A stretch of 64,000 nucleotides of DNA from Methanofollis formosanus. Its GTDB lineage: Archaea > Halobacteriota > Methanomicrobia > Methanomicrobiales > Methanofollaceae. The stretch lies in assembly GCF_019633745.1 (NCBI RefSeq), contig NZ_CP037968.1, forward strand, positions 62,001 to 126,000, in the 5' to 3' direction. Under the pieces are notes generated by a model that was given only the letters and a program-made list of their open reading frames with translations, searched no databases and was not told the DNA's origin. Both the position numbers and the translations under genes were made by a program. Shown in pieces: positions 26,983 through 35,998 of the stretch; position 1 is the first letter of the stretch; the number at the start of each line of letters is the position of its first letter.

Positions 26983-27972
26983 ATGCACAATCCCTCCCAT
27001 CCCGACAGCACCGTTGAGATCACGTCGGTCAGGTTCCGGCCGACGATGAAGGCCCTGACACCGATCTTCCTCTATCTCGGAGTGTTCATCCTGGTCTTCG
27101 CCGCGATTGCCCTCCTCACCTATGAGCCGTATTCCGAGATGATCTCAAAAACTCCTTCGGGAACGTTCACCGTGGCGAAGATGAACCCGCCTCCTGACCC
27201 CGCCATCCTCCTCAACGCCCCCATATTTGTAGCAGTCGGAATGGTGGCCGCGGCGGTCGCCATCGCGATGTACAACCTGGTCGCCGGCCGTTTCAGAGGG
27301 ATCATGGTCAGGACCAGGGGATCGCCGGGGGTCGAGGAGAGAGGGATCGCCATCAGGGACTTGGATGTCTGTGCTGCCGGCGGGATCGGCGGCGTGATCT
27401 TCTTCGGACTGGGTGCCTGCACCTGCCTCCTCTATTGGGGTCTTGGGTGGCTGAGTTCCATCTGGTGGCCGCACTCCGGAGCGATCTACGGATTTTACAC
27501 GAATGAGATGACTATCATCACCGTCCTCTGGATTATCTCCCAGGTCGCGGTCGGCTTTGTCGTCTTCGGAGGTGCCGCACTCCTGTACAATCTCTTTCTG
27601 CCGTGGACTCGCGGTGCGGTGGTGACCGTCAGGGGGACGGCCGGGGGTGACGGGGAAGAGTTTACGGACAGGATGTACGCAATCAGAGCCTTCGCCACAC
27701 CGACGGTCGCCAGGGCCGCGGCGGCGATCGGGTTCGGATTTGGGTGCCTCCTTGTTGCAACCATGCTCCTCGGCGCGATCACCGGCTTTCCGTTCCTGCC
27801 CGGCCTCCCGGAGACCGAGACCTTCGCCTTCGACCTCCTCGTCTGCCCCTTCATCTACGCGGGAGGGGCCTTCCTCATCGGTGCGATCGCCTCCATCATC
27901 TACAACGCGGCCGCCCGCGTCCTGCGGGGGTTTGTATTTCGTGCTGAAAGAGAGGAGAATACAACTTCGTAG
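26983..27972 (+). CDS. multi-span membrane protein with internal repeats
   Basis: A 329-residue protein with about six hydrophobic spans. The segments AIAMYNLVAGRFRGIMVRTRG, ALLYNLFLPWTRGAVVTVRG and SIIYNAAARVLRGFVF are copies of one motif (small-Tyr-Asn, Arg-Gly, hydrophobic strand), each after a membrane span, so the protein looks built from three degenerate units. No family is recognised. ATG at 26983 with GAGGA upstream is chosen over an upstream TTG. The stop codon lies inside the left end of a repeat A module (CTTCGTAGAATTGC), so the last codons may come from the element. Confidence 0.65.
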   Translation: MHNPSHPDSTVEITSVRFRPTMKALTPIFLYLGVFILVFAAIALLTYEPYSEMISKTPSGTFTVAKMNPPPDPAILLNAPIFVAVGMVAAAVAIAMYNLVAGRFRGIMVRTRGSPGVEERGIAIRDLDVCAAGGIGGVIFFGLGACTCLLYWGLGWLSSIWWPHSGAIYGFYTNEMTIITVLWIISQVAVGFVVFGGAALLYNLFLPWTRGAVVTVRGTAGGDGEEFTDRMYAIRAFATPTVARAAAAIGFGFGCLLVATMLLGAITGFPFLPGLPETETFAFDLLVCPFIYAGGAFLIGAIASIIYNAAARVLRGFVFRAEREENTTS

Positions 27973-28440
27973 AATTGCTTATGAAGCGAACGCACGCCTC
28001 AGGCATACCGCATGAAAAGTTATTCATGGTATTGGTCATGATCCCTGGGCTCAAGCATACAGGATGAAAATTGTTCGGAGGCGATCTTCCTGAGTGTGAA
28101 AGGGTTCTTGATTACGCCCATGCTAAAGTGCGGCGGGCGAGGACACCGTTCTATCGCCGCCCCCTGGCTATCTTCGTTCGTGAGGGGTTCCGGGGGGCAA
28201 AGCCCTCCGGCGAGGATAGGCGGGGGCGGCAATTCAAGGGTGATCCTGCGTGGTGTCTTGCTCCGAAGAACGCCGGGAACCGCTTCGTAGAATTGCTCTG
28301 GATAACTCTCTCTGCGGAGGGCTGGCCGGCCCCCTCTTCATAATCATTGATTGTGCCTTCCCAGCCCTATCTTCGTCCCTGGGGTCTCGGGGGCGGAGCC
28401 CCCGGGCGTGAGCATGAGTGAAGGCGACGGATTCAGTTCA
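27965..28440 (+). repeat. composite dispersed repeat (A, A variant, B, C)
   Basis: A first A module spans 27965-28020 (GAAGCGAACGCACGCCTC), a second shorter A variant 28036-28072 (GGGCTCAAGCATACAGGATG), then a B module about 28145-28232, a second left-end fragment CTTCGTAGAATTGC at about 28283, and a C module about 28352-28427 (GCCTTCCCAGCCC, GGGGGCGGAGCCCCC). The gap between the membrane-protein gene and pelota is otherwise empty. Confidence 0.6.
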
Positions 28441-28519
28441 CAGGGGGAGTTGAGGTGATGAAAAGAGGATGTTTTCTGCAGAGCCCGGTTTCCGGATCTA
28501 TCCTGACAGGTACACAGAC

Positions 28520-29545
28520 CTATCCGATCTTAAACCGCAGCAGCGCCGCCACCCCGCCCAGGGCTTCGAGTTGCTGGCCGGGTTCGAACTCCGAACTGAG
28601 GACGACGACCTTTGCGTTCATCTGCTCGGCGGTCTCGAGGAGTCTGTTCACCCAGGGTTTCCTGAGGTCTTCGTCCAGCACGAGCACCTCCTCCACCGCC
28701 CCGAAGTTGACGGCGTCGGCCACCTCCGCCCGGCCGTAGGCGACCGGGTCGCCGCTCCCGATCCGCCTGAGCACCTCCTCCATCCTGGTCACCTCACGGG
28801 AGAGCTGGAGGTCGCCGACCAGGCGCTCGAGCACGCCCTGGCCGATCACGTCCTGGACCGCCCCCCTCCCGGTACGCCTCGTCTCGACGGTGACGACCCG
28901 TTCGCCGAGGTCGGCGTCCTTTGCCTTGAGGAACTTGACGAAGTCGTCCTTCACAAACCCCGGCCCGGCGACGACCACCGGCCCGGTCACTTCCGAGAGG
29001 GTGGCGAGGGCGTCGGCGAAGAAGACGGACCTTTTGTCGGTGTCGACCCGCTTCCCGCTCCCGCCGGTGACGGTCACCACCCGCTCGGGCCCGTACTGCC
29101 TGATGCGGAAGAGTTCGGCCTCACCTTCCTCGACGGTGAGGACATGGATGACGTCATGGAGCGTCGCCTCCACCGCCCGCTCCACCCGTTCGAGGTCAAC
29201 GGCCCGCCAGCGCTTGACGACCGAGACCTCGTGGCCGGGATCGAGGTTGAAGGTGTGGTACGAGGCGACGTCCACCCCGTACTCGATCGTGCCCCCGACC
29301 CTCAGGCGGGTGGCATACTCGTGGAACTCCACCTTCTCGACCCTGACACCCAGGCGGACCGGCCGCTTCTCGACCTTCTCAGGTCTGAGTTTGTCGGTCG
29401 CCCCGTCGAGGCTGCGCAACGTCGTCGCGAAGACCAGGTCGCCGGGCGCGATGAGGTGCTTGAGGTGCCAGAGGTCGTCGACGTTCTCAGGGAAGAGTTT
29501 CGCCTCGCCGTACGACCGCTTCAGTTCTCCGAACTCGACTTTCAT
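28520..29545 (-). CDS. pelA: archaeal pelota (Dom34), ribosome rescue factor
   Basis: A 341-residue eRF1-like protein that binds the empty A site of stalled ribosomes and, with ABCE1, splits them. All three domains are present: an Sm-like N-terminal domain (1-130, MKVEFGELKR...GTIEYG), a central domain (135-250, GPVVVAGPGFVKDDF) and a C-terminal L7Ae-like domain (255-341). There is no GGQ motif, as expected for pelota. The start overlaps the stop of the upstream RqcH gene by 4 nt. ABCE1, its partner, is encoded 2.3 kb away on the other strand. Confidence 0.93.
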   Translation of the reverse strand: MKVEFGELKRSYGEAKLFPENVDDLWHLKHLIAPGDLVFATTLRSLDGATDKLRPEKVEKRPVRLGVRVEKVEFHEYATRLRVGGTIEYGVDVASYHTFNLDPGHEVSVVKRWRAVDLERVERAVEATLHDVIHVLTVEEGEAELFRIRQYGPERVVTVTGGSGKRVDTDKRSVFFADALATLSEVTGPVVVAGPGFVKDDFVKFLKAKDADLGERVVTVETRRTGRGAVQDVIGQGVLERLVGDLQLSREVTRMEEVLRRIGSGDPVAYGRAEVADAVNFGAVEEVLVLDEDLRKPWVNRLLETAEQMNAKVVVLSSEFEPGQQLEALGGVAALLRFKIG

Positions 29546-31443
29546 TCCTCTCCCACGATGTCGGTGCCGCCCGGCGGGACGAAGGCGGCGATCGCCTCGG
29601 TGTTCAGGGCGACCCGCAGATTCTTCCAGGTATCTTCGCCGACCTGCTCTTTCAGGATCCGCTGGGCCTTCTTCGCGACGTCGTTGGGGCCGAAGGTGCC
29701 GGGCGTCAGTTCGAGGACATGCTCGGCCCGCTCCTTCACCGCTGCGATCGGCCCGCCGATCACCGCCACGCTCGGTTTGAACTGCACCCCGATGGCCGCC
29801 CCCAGGGTGACGTTACGGACATACCGCCGCTCGCCCCTGATGATGAACGCACCCCGCGCCACGTACTCGCCGGACTCGGGCGTCTTGCTCACCTGGTCGG
29901 GCCGTGCCATATAGACATCGGCGGTGAAGTGCCCGGCCTTCCAGGCATTCGAGTACGAGGCGGCAAACTGGGCCACCTCGTCTTCCAGATGGGCGGTCTC
30001 GCCCTTGACGATGACCACCGACCCGCCGTGCACGTCGGCATGCACGAAGGTGTCCTTCCCTTCCATGTAACGCTTCACCAGTTCCTCGTTCTGGGAGGCG
30101 TCCCTCCCGCCGAGGACCAGGACGCCGTCTGAGGTGTAGAACCACCTGAACCGGTGGAACCACTTCGCCTTCAGGATCGTGAAGGTCTCTTTGGGCTTCT
30201 CCTTCTTCTTCGGCACGCCGCGTGCCATCGCGTCGAGGGCGCCCTGCTTCTTCTTCTTGAACTTCTTGATCTGGTCGTAGTAGTGTTCCAGGTTTGTCTC
30301 CACGCCCTCGTGGACGTAGATCTTCACCCGCACCCCCTCCAGGTCGAGGTCAACGGCCGCATCGGCCGGGTGGACGGCCGCGATCACCCGGGCCGCCGGG
30401 AGGTCGCTCCCCTTCAGCACCGCCTCGATCTCCTGCCAGGAGCGCTCGCGGCTCGCCGGGTCCAGGACGGCGATCACCTCCTGCACCACGGTGTAGTTGG
30501 TGTAGACGGCCTCGATCGCCTTCTCGGCCCTGGCGACCTTCCCGTCGAACTTCTTGATCGCCGCCTCCTGCTGCTGGCGGATCACCTCCTCCCTGGAGAG
30601 TTTCGGCTTCTTCTTCTCGGCCTTCTTCTCGGCCGCCGTCATCGGGTAGAAGGCTTCCAGCGCCTCGTTGTAGGTCGAAAACGCCTTCTGCTCCTCGCCG
30701 ATCCCCCCGACCGGCCAGCACCCCTTATCGGTGATCACCGGGTGGCGGTCCCCCTCGATCGTCGCAAGGGTCCGGTGGAAGGCCGCATAGACCGCCCCGG
30801 CATCGGCCTCAGGGGCGGGCATGTTCTTGTCGAGTCCGGCGTCGGCACAGATCACCTCGGCATATTTCCCGCCGAGGAGACAGCTGACGGCCAGCGTCCT
30901 GACCAGGTCGCGATCCGATGCCGCGAGCATCGCGGCAAACCCCTCCTCGTCGTACCCGCTGCAGTCGGTCCCCTCGGGAAGGGCGTAGGGCTCGCCGGGC
31001 ACGACCGCCCGGTCCTTGAACCGGTGGTGCCAGAGCGGTTTGATGATCATGCCGTCATCGCCGATGAGGACGATGTTGCCGTCGTCGAAGAGTTCGAAGA
31101 CGAGCCTGAGCGTCCCCCCCTTCTTTCCGACATCGATATAGAAGATCCGCTGGAGGCCGTACTGCCCGACCTCCACCACCTTCCCCCCATCCAGGTGCTT
31201 GCGCAGCAGCATCGCGTAACTGAGGGGAAACTTCGGGGCCTCGGGGAGGGAACCGACGAGGTGGGCCCGCCGGCCGACCTCGACGAAGAAATGATATTTG
31301 GCTCCCTCCTCGCCATTGAGCCTGATGCCCAGGGTCCTGGTGTCGTACTGGTAGATCTTGCCCACCCAGAGCGGAAGCATCGCCGAAAGCTCGGCCGTCA
31401 TCGCCCTGACGTCGATCCCGCTCATCCCCTTCTGGTCTGCCAT
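29542..31443 (-). CDS. rqcH: Rqc2/NEMF/RqcH homologue (NFACT family)
   Basis: A 633-residue protein of the ribosome-associated quality control family, which binds peptidyl-tRNA on split 50S subunits. The NFACT-N domain (about 5-200; GIDVRAMTAEL, RLVFELFDDGNIVLIG), a central Lys-Glu-rich coiled-coil region (about 280-400) and the NFACT-R domain (about 440-560; FVHADVHGGSVVIVKG) are in the usual order. Co-translation with pelota by a 4-nt overlap ties rescue and quality control together. Start is ATG at 31443; MSGIDV six residues later is also possible. Confidence 0.92.
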   Translation of the reverse strand: MADQKGMSGIDVRAMTAELSAMLPLWVGKIYQYDTRTLGIRLNGEEGAKYHFFVEVGRRAHLVGSLPEAPKFPLSYAMLLRKHLDGGKVVEVGQYGLQRIFYIDVGKKGGTLRLVFELFDDGNIVLIGDDGMIIKPLWHHRFKDRAVVPGEPYALPEGTDCSGYDEEGFAAMLAASDRDLVRTLAVSCLLGGKYAEVICADAGLDKNMPAPEADAGAVYAAFHRTLATIEGDRHPVITDKGCWPVGGIGEEQKAFSTYNEALEAFYPMTAAEKKAEKKKPKLSREEVIRQQQEAAIKKFDGKVARAEKAIEAVYTNYTVVQEVIAVLDPASRERSWQEIEAVLKGSDLPAARVIAAVHPADAAVDLDLEGVRVKIYVHEGVETNLEHYYDQIKKFKKKKQGALDAMARGVPKKKEKPKETFTILKAKWFHRFRWFYTSDGVLVLGGRDASQNEELVKRYMEGKDTFVHADVHGGSVVIVKGETAHLEDEVAQFAASYSNAWKAGHFTADVYMARPDQVSKTPESGEYVARGAFIIRGERRYVRNVTLGAAIGVQFKPSVAVIGGPIAAVKERAEHVLELTPGTFGPNDVAKKAQRILKEQVGEDTWKNLRVALNTEAIAAFVPPGGTDIVGEE

Positions 31444-31499
31444 GAATTATACCAAATTAAATATGGCTTTGGCACCAAGAAATAGTCTACTGATGCGTG
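31444..31499. promoter_or_regulatory. divergent promoter between rqcH-pelA and the EMC6-like/ABCE1 pair
   Basis: AAATTAAATATGG around 31454-31466 is the only AT-rich core in this 56-bp gap and could direct both transcripts. It couples the two ribosome-rescue units physically. Confidence 0.4.
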
Positions 31500-31874
31500 A
31501 TGAGCGAGGAGGAACAGTTGGAAATAACGCCTGAAGCGCCGAAAGGGAAGGGCGCGGACGAAACGGCGCAGAAACAGGCTGCGCATATGCAGCGGATCAA
31601 ACGGACTCTGGTGGCCTGTTTTATGGGTATCGCCATGGGTCTGGTCTCGTTCTATGTCTCCGGTGCGGTAGACCCCGCGACCGGGCTGCAGCCAAACGCG
31701 ATCATCGGCGTCCTCTTCCTCATGGCGGGCGTAGTCTTCCAGAAGCATATCTTTATGCTGATGCGGATCGACTACACCGAGCTCGGCGGGAAAGACTGGT
31801 TCTATCAGGCGTTCATGACCTTTGCATTCTGGTTTATCTCCTGGTCCACCATGCTCACCACCGTCCTGATGTGA
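31500..31874 (+). CDS. EMC6-like small membrane protein
   Basis: A 124-residue protein with a charged N-terminal tail (1-38) and three hydrophobic spans (about 40-62, 70-90, 103-122). The segment VFQKHIFMLMRIDYTELGGKDW matches my memory of archaeal proteins annotated as EMC6-like. EMC6 is a core subunit of the eukaryotic ER membrane insertase; the archaeal role is unproven. ATG at 31500 is preferred to the GTG just before it. It lies 6 nt upstream of ABCE1 and is probably co-transcribed with it. Confidence 0.65.
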   Translation: MSEEEQLEITPEAPKGKGADETAQKQAAHMQRIKRTLVACFMGIAMGLVSFYVSGAVDPATGLQPNAIIGVLFLMAGVVFQKHIFMLMRIDYTELGGKDWFYQAFMTFAFWFISWSTMLTTVLM

Positions 31875-31880
31875 TCAGCC

Positions 31881-33653
31881 ATGCGCATAGCGGTCGTCCA
31901 CAAAGACAAGTGTCATTCCAAGAAGTGCGGAAAAGAGTGCATCATCTACTGCCCCAGAGTGCGGTCCGGCGACGAGACCGTCCTCCTCGACGAGGACGGC
32001 AAGGCCGTGATCTCCGAGGAACTCTGTGTCGGGTGCGGCATATGCGTGAAGAAGTGTCCGTTTGAAGCGATCGATATCGTGAACCTCCCCGAGGAACTCG
32101 AATACCCGACCCACCGGTACGGGCCGAACACCTTCGTGCTGTACGGCCTGCCCATCCCGGTGGAGGGGAAGGTGACCGGGATCCTGGGACCCAACGGTAT
32201 CGGGAAGTCCACCTCTCTCCAGATCCTCTCCGGCCAGATCCGGCCGAACCTGGGGATCTTCGAGGAGACGGTTGCCTGGGACGAGATCCTGAAGCGGTTT
32301 GCCGGGACCGAACTCTTCGACTATCTCAAGCATATCTCGGGCAAGGAGATCAAGGTCGCGGTCAAGCCCCAATACGTCACCTATATCCCGAAGGCCTTCT
32401 CGGGGACGGTGCGGGAACTGCTCGCCTCCACCGACGAGCGAGGGGCGCTCGACCACCTGGTCGAGGATCTCACCCTCGGCTCGATCCTGGACCGGGAGAT
32501 CAAGAACCTCTCGGGCGGCGAACTGCAGCGGGTGGCCATCGCCGCCTGTCTGGCCAGGGAGGCCGACTTCTACTTCCTCGACGAGATCACGCCGTACCTG
32601 GATATCTACCAGCGGATGGCGGCGGCGAACCTGATCCGGGAAGTGGCCGGGAACCGGCCGGTGGTGATCGTGGAGCACGACCTCGCGATCCTGGACATGC
32701 TCGCCGATACGGTGCATGTGGCGTACGGCAAACCGGCGGTCTTCGGCGTGATCACCGGGCCGAAGGGCGTGCGGGTCGGGATCAACGAGTACCTCGAAGG
32801 TTACCTGCCCGAGGAGAACGTGCGGTTCAGGGACTCGGCGGTGGTCTTCGAGAAGCGGGCCCATGCCGAGGAGACGATCCGGGAAGATCTCTTCTCCTTC
32901 CCCGAGATGACGAAGTCGTACGACCGGTTCACCCTCACGGTGAAGGGCGGCGAGGTGAAGAAGGGCGAGGTGCTCGGCCTCGTCGGGCCGAACGGGATCG
33001 GGAAGTCGACCTTCGCCAAACTTCTCGCCGGGGTGGAAGAGCCCGACGGCGGCCCGGTCGAGGGGAAGGTCACGATCTCGTACAAACCCCAGTACGTGAA
33101 GGCCGACTCGGCCGACACCGTGGAGTTCATGCTCAGGCAGATCACCCGGCGCTTCGACACCTCCTTCTACCAGCACGAGGTGATCGAGCCCCTCGGCCTC
33201 AAGCAGATCCTCCAGTCGCCGGTCAACACGCTCTCAGGCGGCGAACTGCAGCGGGTGGCCATCGCCGCCTGTCTCTCCAGGGACGCCGACCTCTACATCC
33301 TCGACGAACCGAGCGCCCACCTCGACGTGGAGCAGCGGATGGGCCTGACGAAGGTGCTCAAGCACCATGCCGAAGGGAAGGAGTGCGGGGTGATCGTCAT
33401 CGATCACGACATCTATCTCATCGACATGATCTCTGAGCGTCTCGTGGTCTTCGACGGCAAGCCCGGTGTGGCGGGCGAGGCGAAGGGGCCGTTCTCGATG
33501 CGGGACGGCATGAACCTCTTCCTCTCCGAACTCGGCGTCACCTTCAGGCGGGACAAGACCGGGAGGCCCAGGATCAACAAGCCGGGCTCGTATCTCGACC
33601 GCGAGCAGCGCTCGCATGGCGAGTATTACTACGCCCTGCCTGATAGTGAGTGA
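31881..33653 (+). CDS. ribosome recycling ATPase ABCE1
   Basis: A 590-residue iron-sulfur ABC protein that splits 70S ribosomes after termination or rescue. The N-terminal domain has two [4Fe-4S] motifs (CHSKKCGKECIIYCP and CVGCGICVKKCP). Both nucleotide-binding domains carry GPNGIGKST Walker A motifs (near residues 102 and 373), LSGGELQRV signatures and acidic Walker B strands (FYFLDEIT, LYILDEPS). Length and order are canonical. T-run CTTTTTTT at 33680-33687 follows. Confidence 0.96.
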   Translation: MRIAVVHKDKCHSKKCGKECIIYCPRVRSGDETVLLDEDGKAVISEELCVGCGICVKKCPFEAIDIVNLPEELEYPTHRYGPNTFVLYGLPIPVEGKVTGILGPNGIGKSTSLQILSGQIRPNLGIFEETVAWDEILKRFAGTELFDYLKHISGKEIKVAVKPQYVTYIPKAFSGTVRELLASTDERGALDHLVEDLTLGSILDREIKNLSGGELQRVAIAACLAREADFYFLDEITPYLDIYQRMAAANLIREVAGNRPVVIVEHDLAILDMLADTVHVAYGKPAVFGVITGPKGVRVGINEYLEGYLPEENVRFRDSAVVFEKRAHAEETIREDLFSFPEMTKSYDRFTLTVKGGEVKKGEVLGLVGPNGIGKSTFAKLLAGVEEPDGGPVEGKVTISYKPQYVKADSADTVEFMLRQITRRFDTSFYQHEVIEPLGLKQILQSPVNTLSGGELQRVAIAACLSRDADLYILDEPSAHLDVEQRMGLTKVLKHHAEGKECGVIVIDHDIYLIDMISERLVVFDGKPGVAGEAKGPFSMRDGMNLFLSELGVTFRRDKTGRPRINKPGSYLDREQRSHGEYYYALPDSE

Positions 33654-33688
33654 ACAGAGTGGTTCCAGAGAACGCTCATACTTTTTTT

Positions 33689-34136
33689 GGCATTGTAGAA
33701 TTTTTCATGAGGGGAAAGCACGCCTCAAGCATACGTGATGAAAATATCATAGTGCAAGTCTCTGGGTGTGAGAGGATCCTTCTCCTCGTGACAGGGGAAC
33801 GGCCAGAAATCAAGCATCGTGCCGCCCCTCGGCTATCTTCGTCCGTGGGGGGTCCGGGGGGTGCAACCCCCCGGCGCGAGACGACAGGGAAGTTTCTGCA
33901 ATTGAGGGCGGCATGCCTGATCATTCCATCACACCTTCCCAAACATCGGTGCCGGGGGCGCTGCCCCCGGAACTCCCGGGATTGCAATTGAAGCGGGGAA
34001 GGCAGAGGAATGGCCGAGAAGGGTCTCGATCCGATTGATCGAGCACAGGATACTTCTGGAATATGCTTCATGGAAAAAATTTTTCATGCGGCATGCTTGA
34101 GGCGTGCGTTCGCTTCATGCCCGATTCAACAGAGCC
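33689..34136 (+). mobile_element. MITE-like composite repeat bounded by inverted A modules
   Basis: The left A module starts GGCATTGTAGAATTTTTCAT (33689) and the right one, inverted, ends ATTCAACAGAGCC (34124-34136). Between them lie a linker with GTGAGAGGATCC, a B module (about 33821-33921: GCCGCCCCTCGGCTATCTTCG to GAGGGCGGCATGCCTGATC) and a C module (about 33929-34011: CCTTCCCAAACATCG, GGGGGCGCTGCCCCC, GGGGAAGGC). The order A-B-C-A' is the fullest form of the family. No protein is supported. It abuts the methyltransferase stop at 34144. Confidence 0.72.
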
Positions 34137-34143
34137 GCCTCCC

Positions 34144-34842
34144 TTAGATTTTCTTCAGCCTGACAATAATAACGACCGGCTTCTCAGTGTCATCATCCGT
34201 TTCCTCGTAAAAACCATCCAGTACAAACCCGGCATCAAAGCATTGATGGAAGATATCCTGCAATGACCGGTGATAATAAAGCTGGAGAACCGGCTGTCCC
34301 CGGATTGCCACACCCTCGTGGGTGCAGGCGGTGCGGTACTGTTCTTCCGGCCTGACAAAACACGGGTGGTGAGTGGAGAAGACAAAGATACCGCCGGGCT
34401 TCAGCATATCATACATCCCGTGAAGCAACGGACCTATATCTGCTATATCCATGACCGCCATATTTGCGACCGCCTTGTCAAACGAGCGTTCCTGTGCCAG
34501 GGAAAGGATCTGGTTTTTATCCGTGGCGTCACAGGTATGAAATGAGATCTGCGCCGGATATGCAGAACGGCGGCGTTTTGCGTGTGCGACAAGTTTTTCG
34601 CTGTAATCGAATGCAACAACCTGTGCTCCTTTTTCTGCAAGCCTCTGGGAAAAATTACCGTTCCCGCAGGCAACGTCGAGAACCAGATCTCCTTCCCGAA
34701 TATCAAGCAGGACTTCGGTATGCGGGCGTACTATAGAACAATGGAAAAAGTTGGAATCATCTCCCATCCGGGCATCCCAGTAGTCTGCATTTGTTTCCCA
34801 GCGATGCCTGCTTTCTTCTGTAGTATCAGGAAAGTTCTTCAT
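34144..34842 (-). CDS. class I SAM-dependent methyltransferase
   Basis: A 232-residue methyltransferase. Motif I is LVLDVACGNGNFSQRLAE, followed by VVAFDYSEKL and a GGIFVFSTHHPCF segment typical of ubiquinone/menaquinone-type C-methyltransferases. The substrate is unknown. The gene is visibly more AT-rich than its neighbours, as is the flavoprotein gene upstream, which fits acquisition by transfer. ATG at 34842 is chosen; a GTG at 34851 is the alternative. It overlaps the end of the flavoprotein gene by 17 bp. Confidence 0.8.
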   Translation of the reverse strand: MKNFPDTTEESRHRWETNADYWDARMGDDSNFFHCSIVRPHTEVLLDIREGDLVLDVACGNGNFSQRLAEKGAQVVAFDYSEKLVAHAKRRRSAYPAQISFHTCDATDKNQILSLAQERSFDKAVANMAVMDIADIGPLLHGMYDMLKPGGIFVFSTHHPCFVRPEEQYRTACTHEGVAIRGQPVLQLYYHRSLQDIFHQCFDAGFVLDGFYEETDDDTEKPVVIIVRLKKI

Positions 34843-35413
34843 TATTCTCACATTTTTTCAGGAGCCATGCCATGTTCTTCCCTGCGTCTTTTGCCCGCAT
34901 CAGGCCTTCCTCATCTTCAAGAACCTCCCCGATCTCTCTTCCGACACCGACAACCGGGAATCCCGGCACTGTCATCCCGCCTATGAGCAGGAAATGCAGA
35001 AGGGTGTCAAGGGTATGGAACGTCCCGCTCCGCCGCACCGCGACCGCGGCCTGCGCCACCTTGCGCCGGTAGAGTCCACCGTTTGCCATGGACACCAGGC
35101 CTGCCCGGTCGATCAGGGCCTTCATCTCGGCGGTGACATCGGTGAAGTAGACCGGCGAACCGAGAATAATGCCGTCCGCTTCAACCATCCTGTCGATGCA
35201 GTCGTTGACACAATCATCATCAAAGACGCAATGCCCGTCCTTCTTCTCAAAGCATTTCATGCAGGCAGTGCATCCCCGTGCGACGCGTCCGCTGAGAGAG
35301 ATCTCCTCGGTCTCGATCCCTTCTTTCCTGAGTTCTTCGAGCATCAGCCCGATAAGGATAGAGGTGTTCCCATTTTTTCGGGGGCTGCCGTTAAATGCAA
35401 CGACTTTTGTCAT
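34826..35413 (-). CDS. flavodoxin-family NADPH-dependent FMN reductase / iron-sulfur flavoprotein
   Basis: A 195-residue flavodoxin-like protein. The FMN phosphate loop FNGSPRKNGNTS (residues 7-18) and LGSPVYFTDVTAEMKALIDR are typical. A cysteine cluster GCTACMKC...C near residues 47-62 recalls the iron-sulfur flavoprotein (Isf) family of methanogens, though full cluster ligation is not certain. It may handle electrons under redox stress. It is translationally linked to the methyltransferase. Start ATG at 35413; a TTG two codons earlier is possible. Confidence 0.8.
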   Translation of the reverse strand: MTKVVAFNGSPRKNGNTSILIGLMLEELRKEGIETEEISLSGRVARGCTACMKCFEKKDGHCVFDDDCVNDCIDRMVEADGIILGSPVYFTDVTAEMKALIDRAGLVSMANGGLYRRKVAQAAVAVRRSGTFHTLDTLLHFLLIGGMTVPGFPVVGVGREIGEVLEDEEGLMRAKDAGKNMAWLLKKCENNEELS

Positions 35414-35504
35414 CGTCAATTACCGTTTTCATTTTTGGAGTATCAGTTCTAATACATTGAGGCCGATTAAAGATTTAAATACAATTTTTTGGTGTAGTAT
35501 CCCG

Positions 35505-35974
35505 CAATCATTTGACATCAGAGTTATATGCCGATGTGAGCAAACTCTCCGACCGGGATATCCGGGGTATCATTCGTCAATGGAAGGGGGGAAAACCTGT
35601 TCGTGATCTTGCCGATTACCATCACGTAAATCGGCAACGGATTTACCCGATTGTTTCATTTTATCGTGAGCATGGTTTTCCTCCCTGCAACCCCCCGGGA
35701 AAAATCCACCTCAATCCCGTCTGAGACTGAAGCCCTCGTGCTTACCGCCCACGAGATGTACTCTCTCGGACCAAACCACCTTGAAAAGAAAATTGAGAAA
35801 GAATATGGCGTCAATATTCCGCAAAATACGATCTATCGAATTCTTCTCACCCATGGGAGAGTGGTGATCTGTATGAGGAAGATGATTGCCCTGAACGGCC
35901 AGGACAGATGGCTCATCGCATTCATGGACAATTCTTCTCGTCTCATTACCTGTTTTCAAGGTTCCAAAGGGTAG
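35505..35974 (+). pseudogene. decayed IS481-like transposase fragment
   Basis: Three remnants of one protein can be read. Frame 1 gives an HTH part (LSDRDIRGIIRQWKGGKPV, then VNRQRIYPIVSFYREHG, 35539-35690). A frameshift near 35695-35715 moves to a second frame with SETEALVLTAHEMYSLGP and an HTH (VNIPQNTIYRILLTHGRV, to about 35868). There the reading continues directly into QDRWLIAFMDNSSRLITC, the first strand of the DDE catalytic core, so the linker between them is deleted. The rest of the catalytic domain is missing. The element is inactive. It lies in the AT-rich accessory stretch. Confidence 0.75.
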
Positions 35975-35998
35975 CACCAAGAAGTTTAAATTAATAAA

